A DNA stretch of 64,000 bases, from the NCBI RefSeq assembly GCF_003013475.1, contig NZ_PXZO01000011.1, positions 124,001-188,000 on the forward strand, written 5' to 3'. The translations under genes were made by a program, and so were the position numbers. This document shows, one piece after another, positions 16,982 to 26,562 of this stretch. Positions within the stretch are counted from its first letter, which is position 1; every line of letters begins with the position of its first letter. The stretch is from Brevibacillus porteri. Lineage in GTDB: Bacteria > Bacillota > Bacilli > Brevibacillales > Brevibacillaceae. The notes beneath the pieces were generated by a model, which made no database searches, had not been told where the DNA came from, and saw only the letters and a list, made by a program, of their open reading frames with translations.

Positions 16982-17884
16982 TTAACTGTACTTACTCAGC
17001 ACATCAAAAAACTCTTTCAGAAAATGATAAAAAAGCTTTTCAGAAGGGGGGAGCTCACGGTTGTTGGGGATGATAATGCCCACTGTTCGTGTCACCAACG
17101 GTTCACTGATTGGGATCTTCACTGTCTCACGAGGAACGTTATCCGTTAATGTAAGCTCTGGCAACAAAGTGACGCCCAACCCTGCCGCCACCAACCCTTT
17201 AATGGCATCGATGTCTTCCCCTTCAAAAGCAACTTGAGGAGAAAAGCCCATTTGCGAGCAAGCATTGACAGCGATATTGCGAAGGATGAAACCGGGTGGA
17301 AACAACACAAAAGTATCTTCCTGCAACTGACTGAGACGCAAGCTCGGTTGCTTTGATAGCGGGTGCTTCGCGGGCAGTAGCGCGACGATATTTTCAGCAA
17401 AGAAGATGTGGCTGCGCACATTTTTTTCCTGAGTGGGAACAGGCCCAAGAAAAGCCAAGTCGATTTCACCGTTGATGACCGAATTGATCAGTCCCTGATA
17501 AGAGCCTTGCTTTAATTGAAACCCGATGTCCGGATACCGAGCTCGAAAACCGGAGATGACCGTCGGCAGGGGATTGGCGGCGAGGCTGCTCGTAAAACCA
17601 ACACGAATCGTGCCACGTGAAGGGTCGAGGAACTCCTCAATCTTCTCTTTTGCCTTTTCAATTTCGCTCATCGCCATTTCGACGTGCTGCAAGAAGATTT
17701 TTCCAACTGCCGTCAGCTTGATATTGCGACCTTCGCGGAGGAACAGCGACACACCGATCTCCTCCTCCAGATTGGCGATTTGCCGACTGAGGGCAGACTG
17801 GGCGACGTGCAAATGATGTGAGGCTTCGGTGAAGTGCTCTCGTTTGGCAACCTCGATGAAGTATTGAATCTGTCGTAGCTCCAT
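16982..17884 (-). CDS. gltC: LysR-family activator of glutamate synthase, GltC
   Basis: A 300-residue LysR regulator, the same length as B. subtilis GltC and very similar along its whole sequence: MELRQIQYFIEVA, LHVAQSALSRQIANLEEEIGVSLF, EGEDIDAIKGLVAAGLGVTLLPE, VGIIIPNNRELPPS. GltC activates gltAB when glutamate is scarce, binding 2-oxoglutarate as co-activator. The gene is divergent from gltA with a perfect GltC box between them, which confirms the assignment. The start at 17884 gives MELRQ; the longer frame adds only seven non-conserved residues. Confidence 0.95.
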   Translation of the reverse strand: MELRQIQYFIEVAKREHFTEASHHLHVAQSALSRQIANLEEEIGVSLFLREGRNIKLTAVGKIFLQHVEMAMSEIEKAKEKIEEFLDPSRGTIRVGFTSSLAANPLPTVISGFRARYPDIGFQLKQGSYQGLINSVINGEIDLAFLGPVPTQEKNVRSHIFFAENIVALLPAKHPLSKQPSLRLSQLQEDTFVLFPPGFILRNIAVNACSQMGFSPQVAFEGEDIDAIKGLVAAGLGVTLLPELTLTDNVPRETVKIPISEPLVTRTVGIIIPNNRELPPSEKLFYHFLKEFFDVLSKYS

Positions 17885-17907
17885 GAATACCCCCACCTTA
17901 CCCATTT

Positions 17908-17922
17908 ATCTCGATTTGAGAT
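17908..17922. promoter_or_regulatory. GltC binding box
   Basis: ATCTC-GATTT-GAGAT at 17908-17922 is a perfect 5-5-5 inverted repeat of the GltC box I type, in the gltC-gltA intergenic region, 25 nt from the gltC start. Confidence 0.85.
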
Positions 17923-17927
17923 AGATT

Positions 17928-17956
17928 TTGCATAAATTATATATTGTTTGTATCGT
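17928..17956 (+). promoter_or_regulatory. Candidate gltA promoter
   Basis: TTGCAT (17928-17933), 17 nt, TATCGT (17951-17956). The weak -10 fits a promoter that needs GltC, whose box lies just upstream. Confidence 0.45.
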
Positions 17957-18008
17957 TTCACTCAATCTAAAATTAACATACCAGAGAGAGCAAGGAGAGT
18001 GGAGATAC

Positions 18009-21000
18009 ATGACGACACAAGGAATGCCTGCTAAGCAAGGGTTATACGATCCGATTTTCGAACATGACGCTTGCGGAATTGGTTTTATTGCAAATTTGAA
18101 ATCGAAATCGACGCATGATATGGTCCGAAAGGGTCTGAAAATTCTGTGCCAGTTGGAACATCGCGGCGGTCAAGGCAGTGATCCGGAAACGGGAGACGGT
18201 GCAGGGATTTTAACGCAAATTCCACACGGCTTTTTCAAAAAGACCTGTAAAGAGCTGAATATCACGCTGCCAGCGCTAGGCAAATACGGTGTAGGTATGC
18301 TGTTTCTTCCGATGGATGAAGCGAAGCGGCAAAAGTATGAAGCTCAGCTGGAGGCGATTGTCGCAGCAGAGGGACAAAAGCTGCTCGGCTGGAGAACAGT
18401 GCCTGTCGATGCGACGAAAATTGGCAAAACGGCTGTAGCGAGTCAGCCTTATGTCCGCCAAGTATTCATCGGAGCCAGCTCGAATATACAGGACCAAATG
18501 GCATTTGAACGGAAGCTGTACGTCATTCGCAAGCAGGTGGAACAGGCAACAGGTGCTGATTTTTACGCCGCTTCCATGTCTTCGCGTACGATTGTCTATA
18601 AAGGATTGCTCACACCAGGACAACTGGATGCTTTTTATCTCGATTTGCAAGATAATTCTTACACTTCTGTCTTCTCAGTCGTTCACTCGCGTTTCAGCAC
18701 GAACACATTCCCTACATGGGAGAGGGCACACCCGAATCGTTATTTGATTCACAACGGGGAAATCAACACCTTGCAAGGAAACATGAACTGGATGATGGCT
18801 CGTGAAAAAATGTTCCAGTCCGAGGCGTTTGGTGCTGATTTGGCAAAAGTGGTGCCAGTCATTAATAGGGCGGGTAGTGATTCAGCGATTTTGGATAACT
18901 GCGTGGAGTTTTTCTCGCTGGCAGGTCGTTCCTTGCCGCATGTCGCGATGATGATGATTCCTGAACCGTGGGATCAGGATGAGCGAATCGACGAAAATAA
19001 GAAAGCTTTTTACGAGTACCATAGCTGCCTCATGGAGCCGTGGGATGGTCCAACAGCTATTTCTTTCACGGATGGTAGACATATCGGTGCGATTCTCGAT
19101 CGAAACGGATTGCGACCAGCGAGATACTATGTGACATCAGATGATACGATTATTTTCTCATCAGAGGTTGGAGTTCTCGAAGTACCAGATGAAACGATTG
19201 TCCAGAAAGGACGGCTTAGCCCTGGACGGATGCTGCTCGTCGATCTCGAAGAAGGCAGAATCGTATCTGACGAGGAAATCAAGCAAAAAATCGCAAGTGA
19301 ACAGCCATATAAGGAGTGGGTGAAAAATAACCTGCATGCTATCGAGGATTTACCGGCAGCAGGTCGCAAGGAGGAGCTGCAAGAAGATAGCCTGCTTGCG
19401 CACCAAAAAGCGTTTGGCTATACACAGGAGGAAGTCGACAAGGTACTAGCCCCAATGGTTGCTGAGCAGAAAGACCCCATTGGTTCGATGGGCGTAGACA
19501 CACCACTCGCGGTACTGTCTGATCGCGCACAGCTTTTGTACCACTATTTCAAACAGTCATTCGCCCAAGTCACGAATCCGCCAATTGATGCGCTACGGGA
19601 GGCTTGCGTAACTTCGACCCATACTGTGCTTGGCGCGGAAGGAAACCTCTTGGCACCGGATGCGAGCAATTGCCGCAGAATTCGTTTGACCAATCCTTTG
19701 ATCTCCAATCAAGAGCTGGCAATGCTTCGCGCGAATCCATTCCAAGAGTTCAAGGCGAAATCATTGTCGATACTCTTCCCGGCGCAAGGGGGAGAGCAAG
19801 GACTGGAGCTGGCACTTGATCAATTGTTCGCTTCGGCGGATGAAGCAATTGCTGCTGGCTACACCTTGCTGATTTTATCAGATCGCGGAATGAATCAAGA
19901 TTTGGCTGCGATCCCTGCCTTGCTCGCTGGAAGCGGACTTCATCATCATCTCGTCCGCGCAGGAACACGTACCAAAGCGAGCATCATCATCGAATCCGGA
20001 GAACCACGTGATGTACACCAGTTCGCCATGCTGATTGGTTACGGTGCCGACGCGATCAACCCATACGTCGCCATCTCAACTGTAAACAGTCTGGTTGAAT
20101 CGGGTAGGCTGAAGGATCTCACCAGAGACGAAGCAGTCGAAGTATACCTGCAATCAGCTGTAGAGGGTGTCGTAAAAGTCATGTCCAAGATGGGCATTTC
20201 GACTATTCAGAGCTACCGCGGCGCACAAATTTTTGAAGCGGTGGGCATCCATTCTACCGTCATAGATCGCTATTTTAGCCGTACGCCTTCTCAGATTTCG
20301 GGGATCGGACTGGATGTGATTGCGCAAGAGACGTTGATTCGCCATGCGAAAGCATTTTTGCCAGAGCATTCCGAGGAAGCATTGGAGGCAGGGAGCGATT
20401 TTCAGTTCCGCCGTGACGGTGAGTTCCACCTGTTCAATCCGAAGACGGTTCATGCCCTGCAAAAAGCTTGTCGGGAAGGCAGCTATGAGCAGTACAAAAT
20501 CTATGCGGAGCAAGCGACAGCACAACAATTCGTAGCCCTGCGACATTTGCTCGATTTCAAGTCCAATCGACAGCCGATCCCGCTAAACGAGGTAGAATCT
20601 GTTGACTCCATTGTTCATCGCTTTAAAACGGGGGCGATGTCATACGGCTCTCTCAGCAAAGAAGCGCATGAGACCTTAGCGATTGCCATGAACCGTTTGG
20701 GTGCGAAAAGCAACAGTGGGGAAGGTGGCGAAGATTCGGCACGTTACATCATGGATGAAAACGGAGATTTGCGACGCAGTGCCATTAAGCAGGTCGCATC
20801 AGGACGCTTTGGCGTATCCAGTCATTACTTGGTCAATGCCTCAGAGATCCAAATTAAGATGGCACAAGGAGCAAAGCCGGGCGAAGGCGGTCAATTGCCA
20901 GGAAGCAAAGTCTACCCATGGATTGCCGAAGTGCGCGGATCGACACCAGGAGTTGGACTCATTTCGCCGCCGCCTCATCACGATATTTATTCAATCGAGG

Positions 21001-22622
21001 ATTTGGCACAGCTGATTTTTGACTTGAAAAATGCGAATCCACGTGCGCGAATCAGCGTGAAGCTCGTATCCAAGGCTGGAGTCGGAACGATTGCGGCTGG
21101 TGTAGCGAAAGGTCTTGCAGATGTCATTGTGGTCAGTGGACACGATGGAGGCACAGGCGCTTCCCCAAAATCAAGCATCAAGCACGCAGGACTGCCATGG
21201 GAACTCGGTCTTGCTGAGACACATCAGACACTCTTGCTGAACCAATTGCGCGACCGTGTGGTTCTGGAAACGGACGGCAAACTGATGACGGGACGCGATG
21301 TCGTCATTGCAGCTCTACTCGGTGCGGAGGAATTCGGCTTCGCTACGGCACCACTTGTTTCCATAGGGTGTGTCATGGCTCGCGTATGTCACCTCGATAC
21401 ATGCCCAGTGGGTGTGGCGACACAAAATCCCGAGCTGCGCAAACGGTTTAAAGGCGATCCGCAGCACGCCGTGAATTTCATGCGTCTCGTTGCCCGTGAA
21501 GTTCGTGAGATTATGGCGGAGCTGGGCTATCACTCCATCGAGTCGATGGTCGGGCAGAGCCATGTGCTGAAGATGAGCGACAAGGCAAAAGATCATTGGA
21601 AAGCCAAGCACGTTGATTTGTCTGCGCTCTTGTTCCAACCGGATGTTTCCGAGGAAGTGGGCCGCTATCATCAACGCAACCAAGATCACAAGCTGGAAGA
21701 AACGCTGGATCGTCAAAAACTACTCAAGCTGTGCAAGCCAGCATTGAATAAACAGCAGCAGGTAGAGGCAAAGCTCGCTATCACCAATACGAATCGCGTA
21801 GTCGGTACGATCTTGGGCAGCGAGGTAACCAAACGTTTTGGCGAACACGGTCTGCCGGAGGATACAATACGCCTGCATTTTACTGGCTCGGCAGGTCAAA
21901 GCTTCGGGGCATTTGTTCCTAGAGGGATCACGCTTCATCTTGAGGGAGATGCGAATGACTACGTAGGAAAAGGGTTGTCGGGCGGCAAAATTTCGGTCGC
22001 ACCATCGAAAAAAAGCAAATTCACTCCCGAGCACAACATGATTATCGGAAACGTTGCGTTCTACGGAGCGACCTCTGGGGAGGCGTATATCAACGGGATG
22101 GCTGGTGAGCGATTCTGCGTTCGCAACAGCGGAGTGACTGCAGTCGTTGAAGGAGTAGGCGACCATGGCTGCGAGTACATGACAGGAGGACGTGTCGTTG
22201 TTCTCGGCCCAGTCGGTAAAAACTTTGCAGCAGGCATGTCAGGCGGTACTGCCTACGTTCTGGTCGAGGATAAAGAGAAGTTTGCTGCGACGTGCAATCA
22301 GGAGATGGTACTCCTGGAGACACTGGAAGATCAACGGGAAATCGCTCGAGTCAAACGCTTGCTAGAAAACCACGTCAGCCACACAGGCAGCCGTCATGCA
22401 CAAGCTTTGCTCGATGAGTGGGAACGTACCGTCCAACAGTTTGTCAAAGTCATTCCAAAAGATTACAAGCAAATCGTCTCCACGATGGAGGAGTTGGAGA
22501 AATCCGGTATGAAACGCCAAGAGGCGATTTTGGCCGCTTTTGAAATGAGCCAGAAGAAAGGCGATGCCAAAGCACCGAAAAAGAAAGTGCCCGAGCAATC
22601 CTTTGTCTCTGTGGGCAAATAA
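18009..22622 (+). CDS. gltA: Glutamate synthase (NADPH/GOGAT) large subunit
   Basis: A 1537-residue enzyme that transfers the glutamine amide to 2-oxoglutarate. ATG 18009 (GGAGA upstream) gives a 21-residue propeptide before Cys22 in HDACGIGF, the N-terminal nucleophile of the glutaminase domain. The central and FMN-binding synthase domains follow ([37 protein letters not shown]). The 3Fe-4S cysteines are in [15 protein letters not shown]. The C-terminal GXGXG beta-helix domain ends the protein. The NADPH-binding small subunit gene (gltB) normally follows but is absent: a terminator and an unrelated gene come next. Symbol follows Bacillus usage (gltB in E. coli). Confidence 0.96.
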   Translation: MTTQGMPAKQGLYDPIFEHDACGIGFIANLKSKSTHDMVRKGLKILCQLEHRGGQGSDPETGDGAGILTQIPHGFFKKTCKELNITLPALGKYGVGMLFLPMDEAKRQKYEAQLEAIVAAEGQKLLGWRTVPVDATKIGKTAVASQPYVRQVFIGASSNIQDQMAFERKLYVIRKQVEQATGADFYAASMSSRTIVYKGLLTPGQLDAFYLDLQDNSYTSVFSVVHSRFSTNTFPTWERAHPNRYLIHNGEINTLQGNMNWMMAREKMFQSEAFGADLAKVVPVINRAGSDSAILDNCVEFFSLAGRSLPHVAMMMIPEPWDQDERIDENKKAFYEYHSCLMEPWDGPTAISFTDGRHIGAILDRNGLRPARYYVTSDDTIIFSSEVGVLEVPDETIVQKGRLSPGRMLLVDLEEGRIVSDEEIKQKIASEQPYKEWVKNNLHAIEDLPAAGRKEELQEDSLLAHQKAFGYTQEEVDKVLAPMVAEQKDPIGSMGVDTPLAVLSDRAQLLYHYFKQSFAQVTNPPIDALREACVTSTHTVLGAEGNLLAPDASNCRRIRLTNPLISNQELAMLRANPFQEFKAKSLSILFPAQGGEQGLELALDQLFASADEAIAAGYTLLILSDRGMNQDLAAIPALLAGSGLHHHLVRAGTRTKASIIIESGEPRDVHQFAMLIGYGADAINPYVAISTVNSLVESGRLKDLTRDEAVEVYLQSAVEGVVKVMSKMGISTIQSYRGAQIFEAVGIHSTVIDRYFSRTPSQISGIGLDVIAQETLIRHAKAFLPEHSEEALEAGSDFQFRRDGEFHLFNPKTVHALQKACREGSYEQYKIYAEQATAQQFVALRHLLDFKSNRQPIPLNEVESVDSIVHRFKTGAMSYGSLSKEAHETLAIAMNRLGAKSNSGEGGEDSARYIMDENGDLRRSAIKQVASGRFGVSSHYLVNASEIQIKMAQGAKPGEGGQLPGSKVYPWIAEVRGSTPGVGLISPPPHHDIYSIEDLAQLIFDLKNANPRARISVKLVSKAGVGTIAAGVAKGLADVIVVSGHDGGTGASPKSSIKHAGLPWELGLAETHQTLLLNQLRDRVVLETDGKLMTGRDVVIAALLGAEEFGFATAPLVSIGCVMARVCHLDTCPVGVATQNPELRKRFKGDPQHAVNFMRLVAREVREIMAELGYHSIESMVGQSHVLKMSDKAKDHWKAKHVDLSALLFQPDVSEEVGRYHQRNQDHKLEETLDRQKLLKLCKPALNKQQQVEAKLAITNTNRVVGTILGSEVTKRFGEHGLPEDTIRLHFTGSAGQSFGAFVPRGITLHLEGDANDYVGKGLSGGKISVAPSKKSKFTPEHNMIIGNVAFYGATSGEAYINGMAGERFCVRNSGVTAVVEGVGDHGCEYMTGGRVVVLGPVGKNFAAGMSGGTAYVLVEDKEKFAATCNQEMVLLETLEDQREIARVKRLLENHVSHTGSRHAQALLDEWERTVQQFVKVIPKDYKQIVSTMEELEKSGMKRQEAILAAFEMSQKKGDAKAPKKKVPEQSFVSVGK

Positions 22623-22624
22623 GG

Positions 22625-22669
22625 AGAAAAGCCGATGACTTATGTTGTGAGTCGTCGGCTTTTCTTTTG
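22625..22669 (+). terminator. Terminator of gltA
   Basis: The 11-bp perfect stem AGAAAAGCCGA/TCGGCTTTTCT (22625-22635, 22655-22665) is followed by TTT, 3 nt after the gltA stop. Confidence 0.85.
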
Positions 22670-22748
22670 GTAACCAATCCCTTGTCCATGACGTCATAGG
22701 GTTAGGTATAAGATTTTGCTAATAAGCCAGCGAAAGAAGGGATCATGG

Positions 22749-23554
22749 ATGAAACGATTCACGATCATGGCTGTATCCATCGCTGCTCTGCTATTATCGC
22801 CAGTCATCGCCTCCGCCAAGGAAGGCGTGATCAACAGCAAGGGAGAATGGATCGTGGCACCTACGTTCGAGGAAGTGAAGGACACGGGTGGACTCTACGC
22901 TGCAACACTGGGAGACAGTCCAGCCAACCAATCCTGGGGTTTCATTGATCAAAGAGGAAAGTGGGTAATTAAGCCTCAATTCTCGTACGTGGGTTCCTTC
23001 GCTGCAAACGGACTTGCGCCTGCTGCACAAAACCTGAAATACGGTTACATCAATAAAAAGGGACAATGGGTCATCAAACCGCAGTTTCATCCTATCGAGC
23101 AAGAGAAGTCCATGGTTGTGGACCGTTCCTTTTCCGCGAATGGGTTAGCCTGGGCATACAAAGATGGAAAAGCGGGCTTTATCAATACGTCAACGGGATA
23201 GCCAAGGTGATGATCAATGGCAAGGTGGCTTATATCAATAATAACGGAAAAATTTTGCTCAAAACCGCCTATACAGATGCAGGCGACTTCCATCAAGGTC
23301 TGGCGTGGATTTTGTCAAACGGGAAGGTTGGTTATATCGACACCAAGGGAAAACTAGTGATTAAGCCTAGCTTTGAACCCGATTATGGAATGGTTACAAG
23401 AGCAGGCGACTTTCAGTCAAATGGCTTGGCACCGGCCTTATTAAACGGGAAATGGGGCTTTATCAACAAAAAAGGAGTATGGGTCATGAAACCTCAGTTT
23501 GCTTGGGTGAGGAGCATTTCTCCCGCTGGCTTTGCTGTCGTAGGTGTCCAGTAG
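22749..23554 (+). pseudogene. Secreted WG-repeat protein, interrupted
   Basis: Starts at ATG 22749 with a clear signal peptide (MKRFTIMAVSIAALLLSPVIASA). WG (KWG) repeats follow: GVINSKGEWIVAPTF, WGFIDQRGKWVIKPQF, YGYINKKGQWVIKPQF. The first frame stops at 23201 after KAGFINTSTG. Repeats resume in another frame (VNGIAKVMINGKVAYINNNGK, VGYIDTKGKLVIKPSF, WGFINKKGVWVMKPQF) and stop at 23554. The segment between FINT and NGIAKV is shorter than a full repeat, so a deletion that also shifted the frame is the simplest account. Recombination between similar repeats could have produced it. The intact protein would have about seven repeats. Confidence 0.7.
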
Positions 23555-23572
23555 TGTTTTTTTTCAATCGGA

Positions 23573-23601
23573 TTGGGAAAGTAGACAGAATTTGGTATGA
23601 T
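23573..23601 (+). promoter_or_regulatory. Sigma-A promoter of the nuclease-effector gene
   Basis: TTGGGA (23573-23578), 17 nt, TATGAT (23596-23601). The predicted start is about 35 nt before the start codon at 23643, so the gene has its own promoter. Confidence 0.65.
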
Positions 23602-23642
23602 AAGAAAAGATTCGATAAATGATCGTACTGGCAGGTGATGTG

Positions 23643-25559
23643 ATGTATTTCCAGAATCAAGATTCGCAATCAAGTTATCGACAAACCCCTGAAAATTCTT
23701 CTCTATCCCCAAACTCTAAAAACTCAACGCCACATGTCTTACAGCTCGCCAAAAAAGTCGGAAATAAAGCCATGATCCATTTACTCCAAAAGCAAAAAAA
23801 TAACCAACCTGTGATACAAGGCAAATTCAAGGGTATTGAACCAACCGATTACACAACAGATGAGTATGACAACGATCCGGATAATGAAGGTCAATTTACT
23901 GCTGTGCGAGCAGATAAAGGCCTCCCCACCTTTTTTGGCGTGTTGAAAGATACATATGGTGAGGACAACGTAAATAAACGATTCTTTTCCAAGACAGTTG
24001 AATTAGGAGATACATGTGATCGTCCTCATTCTGTTTCTGCTATCGTAAAAAAAGGCACATCGAGAAAAGATCGTAAAGGCGATTCTTTTGTAAGTGCGAT
24101 CGGCAATTTGGGTACAGAAGAGCGATTGATACGGGATGGAAAAAATGATGCAGCCAAAACCGCATACGATGGGGGACACCTGGTCGGTTATCAGATTGTA
24201 CGAGGAATCGAAGCGAACCAAGCGTGGAATATAGCCCCGCAAGATGTGAAAAACAACGAGCATTCCTATAATAATACGATTGAAAAAATGCTACGTGGAG
24301 CGGGAAAAGGTACAGAGTATGTGTACAACGTTGAAGTGAAATACGATCAATGGAACTTTAGTGTGGATCAAGAACAATTGGTAAAGTTAGGTGCATTGAA
24401 ACAGGTTGATTCAACGAAGCCATGGGAAATTCAGCTGCCAGTCAGAATTCCGTTTAAATGGGATGCGAAGGCGGATATGACCAAGACAGATAAAAAGAAT
24501 TGGAAATTTAGTAGTCCAACAAAGGGTGAATCTTCTTTCGAACAATTTTCTCAAACAATGGATGAAGGAAATTTGGATTTTACGAGAAAAAGCCACACAG
24601 CAAGATTCAATCTTGCATTTTCCGATAAGGACGGAAATGAGGAGCTCTATGACATTGATTCCAATAATTTCGATGCTAAGAAAGTGAAAGGGATTCGCTA
24701 CTCCATGCATCAATCTTTACCTACAGACTTTTTGAAAAATCAAAATCCGGTAGATTGGATGGGGAACGAAGCAAATAAAATTGCTCATTTTGGTGAGGTC
24801 ACAAAAGGGAAAGCTTCGTCCACCAATATTTTGGAAATCATGTCAGCTAAACTGAAGCGAAACAAAATTCTTATCGATGAGATTGAAGAAATTGACGATG
24901 TAAAGAAGCCAGAAAAAATGAGATTTATTCCAGAAGGGATTTCCCATCTAGACGAACGTGACGAGAAAAAATGTGTATTTATTTATCAATTGGATAAAAA
25001 CAAAATTCGAAATGAATACATGGCACTTAAGAAAATAGAGGCGGATTACTACCCATTTTTTGATGTACAACAAGAAGAAGAGGAAAGGTTTGAGAAAGAA
25101 AAGGATGACTTCGATACCATAGCAAATGAGTTCGCTACATGGATGGAGGAATTAGACAAGAAAGAAGAGGATGAGATTGAAAGTATTCAGCAAAAAATGG
25201 CCCAGTATAGCAAAATACTAGAGGGACAGACCCTAACTCTGACACGGATAAAAAACCATCGGATAGGAAGGAATTTATACCAGGAAACAGTAGAAGAGAT
25301 CTATCCACAATATAAAGAGAAAATATCGCGCAGCTTACAAGTATTACGATCGATAACTGGTTATGATTCTGACATCGAATATCATGATAGTAAAAACAAA
25401 ACGAATATGAATGGGAAAAGAACACTGGAGGCTAAGGAAGATAAGCGTAAAAAAAGAAAAGATGATAAGGAACAACAAGAAGAATATAAAAAGATGATCG
25501 AAGTAGCAACAGGCAAGTATAAGCGAAAATCAGTAGAAGATTATTTAAATAAGAAGTAA
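23643..25559 (+). CDS. Putative effector/toxin with GGH-type DNA/RNA nuclease motif and eCIS-like N-terminus
   Basis: A 638-residue protein, start ATG 23643 behind AGGTGATG. After a Ser/Asn/Gln-rich head, residues about 30-60 read HVLQLAKKVGNKAMIHLLQ and PVIQGK. This resembles the QLxxxxGNxAxxxLL block at the head of many DUF4157-type contractile-injection (eCIS) cargo proteins. Around residue 180 is DGGHLVGYQIVRG with NIAPQDVKNNEHSYNNTIE after it, the His, Asn and partner layout of DNA/RNA non-specific (beta-beta-alpha metal) nucleases. The rest is a long charged, partly coiled-coil region with a basic C-terminus. There is no signal peptide. The gene is visibly more AT-rich than its neighbours, which suggests transfer. 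No immunity gene or injection machinery is in view. Function is inferred. Confidence 0.7.
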   Translation: MYFQNQDSQSSYRQTPENSSLSPNSKNSTPHVLQLAKKVGNKAMIHLLQKQKNNQPVIQGKFKGIEPTDYTTDEYDNDPDNEGQFTAVRADKGLPTFFGVLKDTYGEDNVNKRFFSKTVELGDTCDRPHSVSAIVKKGTSRKDRKGDSFVSAIGNLGTEERLIRDGKNDAAKTAYDGGHLVGYQIVRGIEANQAWNIAPQDVKNNEHSYNNTIEKMLRGAGKGTEYVYNVEVKYDQWNFSVDQEQLVKLGALKQVDSTKPWEIQLPVRIPFKWDAKADMTKTDKKNWKFSSPTKGESSFEQFSQTMDEGNLDFTRKSHTARFNLAFSDKDGNEELYDIDSNNFDAKKVKGIRYSMHQSLPTDFLKNQNPVDWMGNEANKIAHFGEVTKGKASSTNILEIMSAKLKRNKILIDEIEEIDDVKKPEKMRFIPEGISHLDERDEKKCVFIYQLDKNKIRNEYMALKKIEADYYPFFDVQQEEEERFEKEKDDFDTIANEFATWMEELDKKEEDEIESIQQKMAQYSKILEGQTLTLTRIKNHRIGRNLYQETVEEIYPQYKEKISRSLQVLRSITGYDSDIEYHDSKNKTNMNGKRTLEAKEDKRKKRKDDKEQQEEYKKMIEVATGKYKRKSVEDYLNKK

Positions 25560-25599
25560 TGAGGAGTAAGGCAATGAACATGTGCGGGAAGTAATGGGA

Positions 25600-25636
25600 A
25601 CGAGGTGCAGGTTTTTGCCCCAGCACCTCGTATTTG
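25600..25636. terminator. Terminator after the effector gene
   Basis: The stem ACGAGGTGC/GCACCTCGT (25600-25608, 25623-25631), 9 bp perfect, lies between the effector gene and the convergent glycine-zipper gene. Confidence 0.75.
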
Positions 25637-25658
25637 TCATACATAGATGAAGCTTGCT

Positions 25659-25937
25659 TTATTCTGCTCGGTCTCTATCGGCCTCATTATTCGCAACATC
25701 CCATGTGTCATTGCCGTCAGCCGCTACATTCTCTCCCATTTCGTTGCCAAGTGCACCCCCGGCAACCGCACCTGCAATGGTACCAAGCGGCCCTAAAATA
25801 GAACCTACGGCAGCACCTACTGCCGCACCGCCAACTGTTCCTACTGCTTCAGAAGCTCCACTGCCTGACATGTTTGCTTCGTTGTTGTCAACGTTGTCAA
25901 CAGCATCGTTGTGATTGCGTTCGTTGTTAGTAGTCAA
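25659..25937 (-). CDS. Glycine-zipper protein
   Basis: A 92-residue protein. Its central part is a glycine-zipper membrane segment (VGGAAVGAAVGSILGPLG, then AVAGGALGNEMG) between Asn/Asp-rich tails. Such proteins insert in or line membranes and some have toxin-like or spore-coat roles; none can be assigned here. The TTG at 25937 is preferred as start because GAGGGAG lies about 7 nt before it; the in-frame GTG at 25946 overlaps that site. The opposite-strand frame over this gene is an artefact of the repeat composition. Confidence 0.65.
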   Translation of the reverse strand: MTTNNERNHNDAVDNVDNNEANMSGSGASEAVGTVGGAAVGAAVGSILGPLGTIAGAVAGGALGNEMGENVAADGNDTWDVANNEADRDRAE

Positions 25938-26063
25938 GATTGTCACTCCCTCGATTAGTGTTGGGAAGTTCTGCTATATCAAACGTGCAGCCCCAAGGCA
26001 TAGGATGCCCCAGACAAATCATTTCATTCCAAAAATAACCTTGAAGCTGGAGGTATTGAGCAA

Positions 26064-26486
26064 ATGATTCAATCCATCGTCCATATCGCGCTAGTGGTCA
26101 AAGATTATGATGAAGCCATTGCGTTTTATACGAAGAAGCTCCATTTTACCTTAGTGGAAGATACGTATCAGGCAGAACAGGATAAGCGGTGGGTTGTCGT
26201 AGCTCCACCTGGCTCTTCTGGCACCACCATCTTACTCGCAAAAGCTTCCAAGCCTGAGCAAGAGCCTTTTATTGGCAATCAGGCAGGTGGTAGAGTCTTT
26301 CTCTTTTTAAATACAGATGACTTTTGGAGAGATTATCATGAGATGGTCTCAAGAGGCATCCAATTTGTAAGGGAGCCAATGGAACAACCGTACGGAATGG
26401 TGGCGGTCTTTCAGGATTTATATGGCAACCTGTGGGATTTACTAGAGCTGAAAGAAGATCATCCGATTGCCAAACGAATGAAGTAG
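26064..26486 (+). CDS. VOC family protein (glyoxalase-like)
   Basis: A 140-residue single-chain VOC protein: IVHIALVVKDYDEAIAFYTKKLHF at the start, VFLFLNTDDFWRDYHEM in the middle, FQDLYGNLWDLLEL at the end. The metal-ligand positions His8 and the final Glu are present. The start ATG 26064 follows TGGAGGT. Substrate unknown. Terminator follows. Confidence 0.9.
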   Translation: MIQSIVHIALVVKDYDEAIAFYTKKLHFTLVEDTYQAEQDKRWVVVAPPGSSGTTILLAKASKPEQEPFIGNQAGGRVFLFLNTDDFWRDYHEMVSRGIQFVREPMEQPYGMVAVFQDLYGNLWDLLELKEDHPIAKRMK

Positions 26487-26506
26487 TGAGTTACCCAGCT
26501 AGACAA

Positions 26507-26553
26507 AAAAACAGGTCTTACCTCCAGTGATGTGGATGGAAAGACCTGTTTTT
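26507..26553. terminator. Bidirectional terminator between the VOC gene and gntP
   Basis: The 13-bp stem AAAAACAGGTCTT/AAGACCTGTTTTT (26507-26519, 26541-26553) has T-tracts on both strands and separates convergent transcripts. Confidence 0.9.
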
Positions 26554-26562
26554 CATTTCGGG

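Noticed and set aside
25654-25914. 86-codon plus-strand Ala/Pro/Ser-rich frame opposite the glycine-zipper gene
   Set aside because: It is the complement of Gly/Ala codon repeats and lacks a ribosome site.
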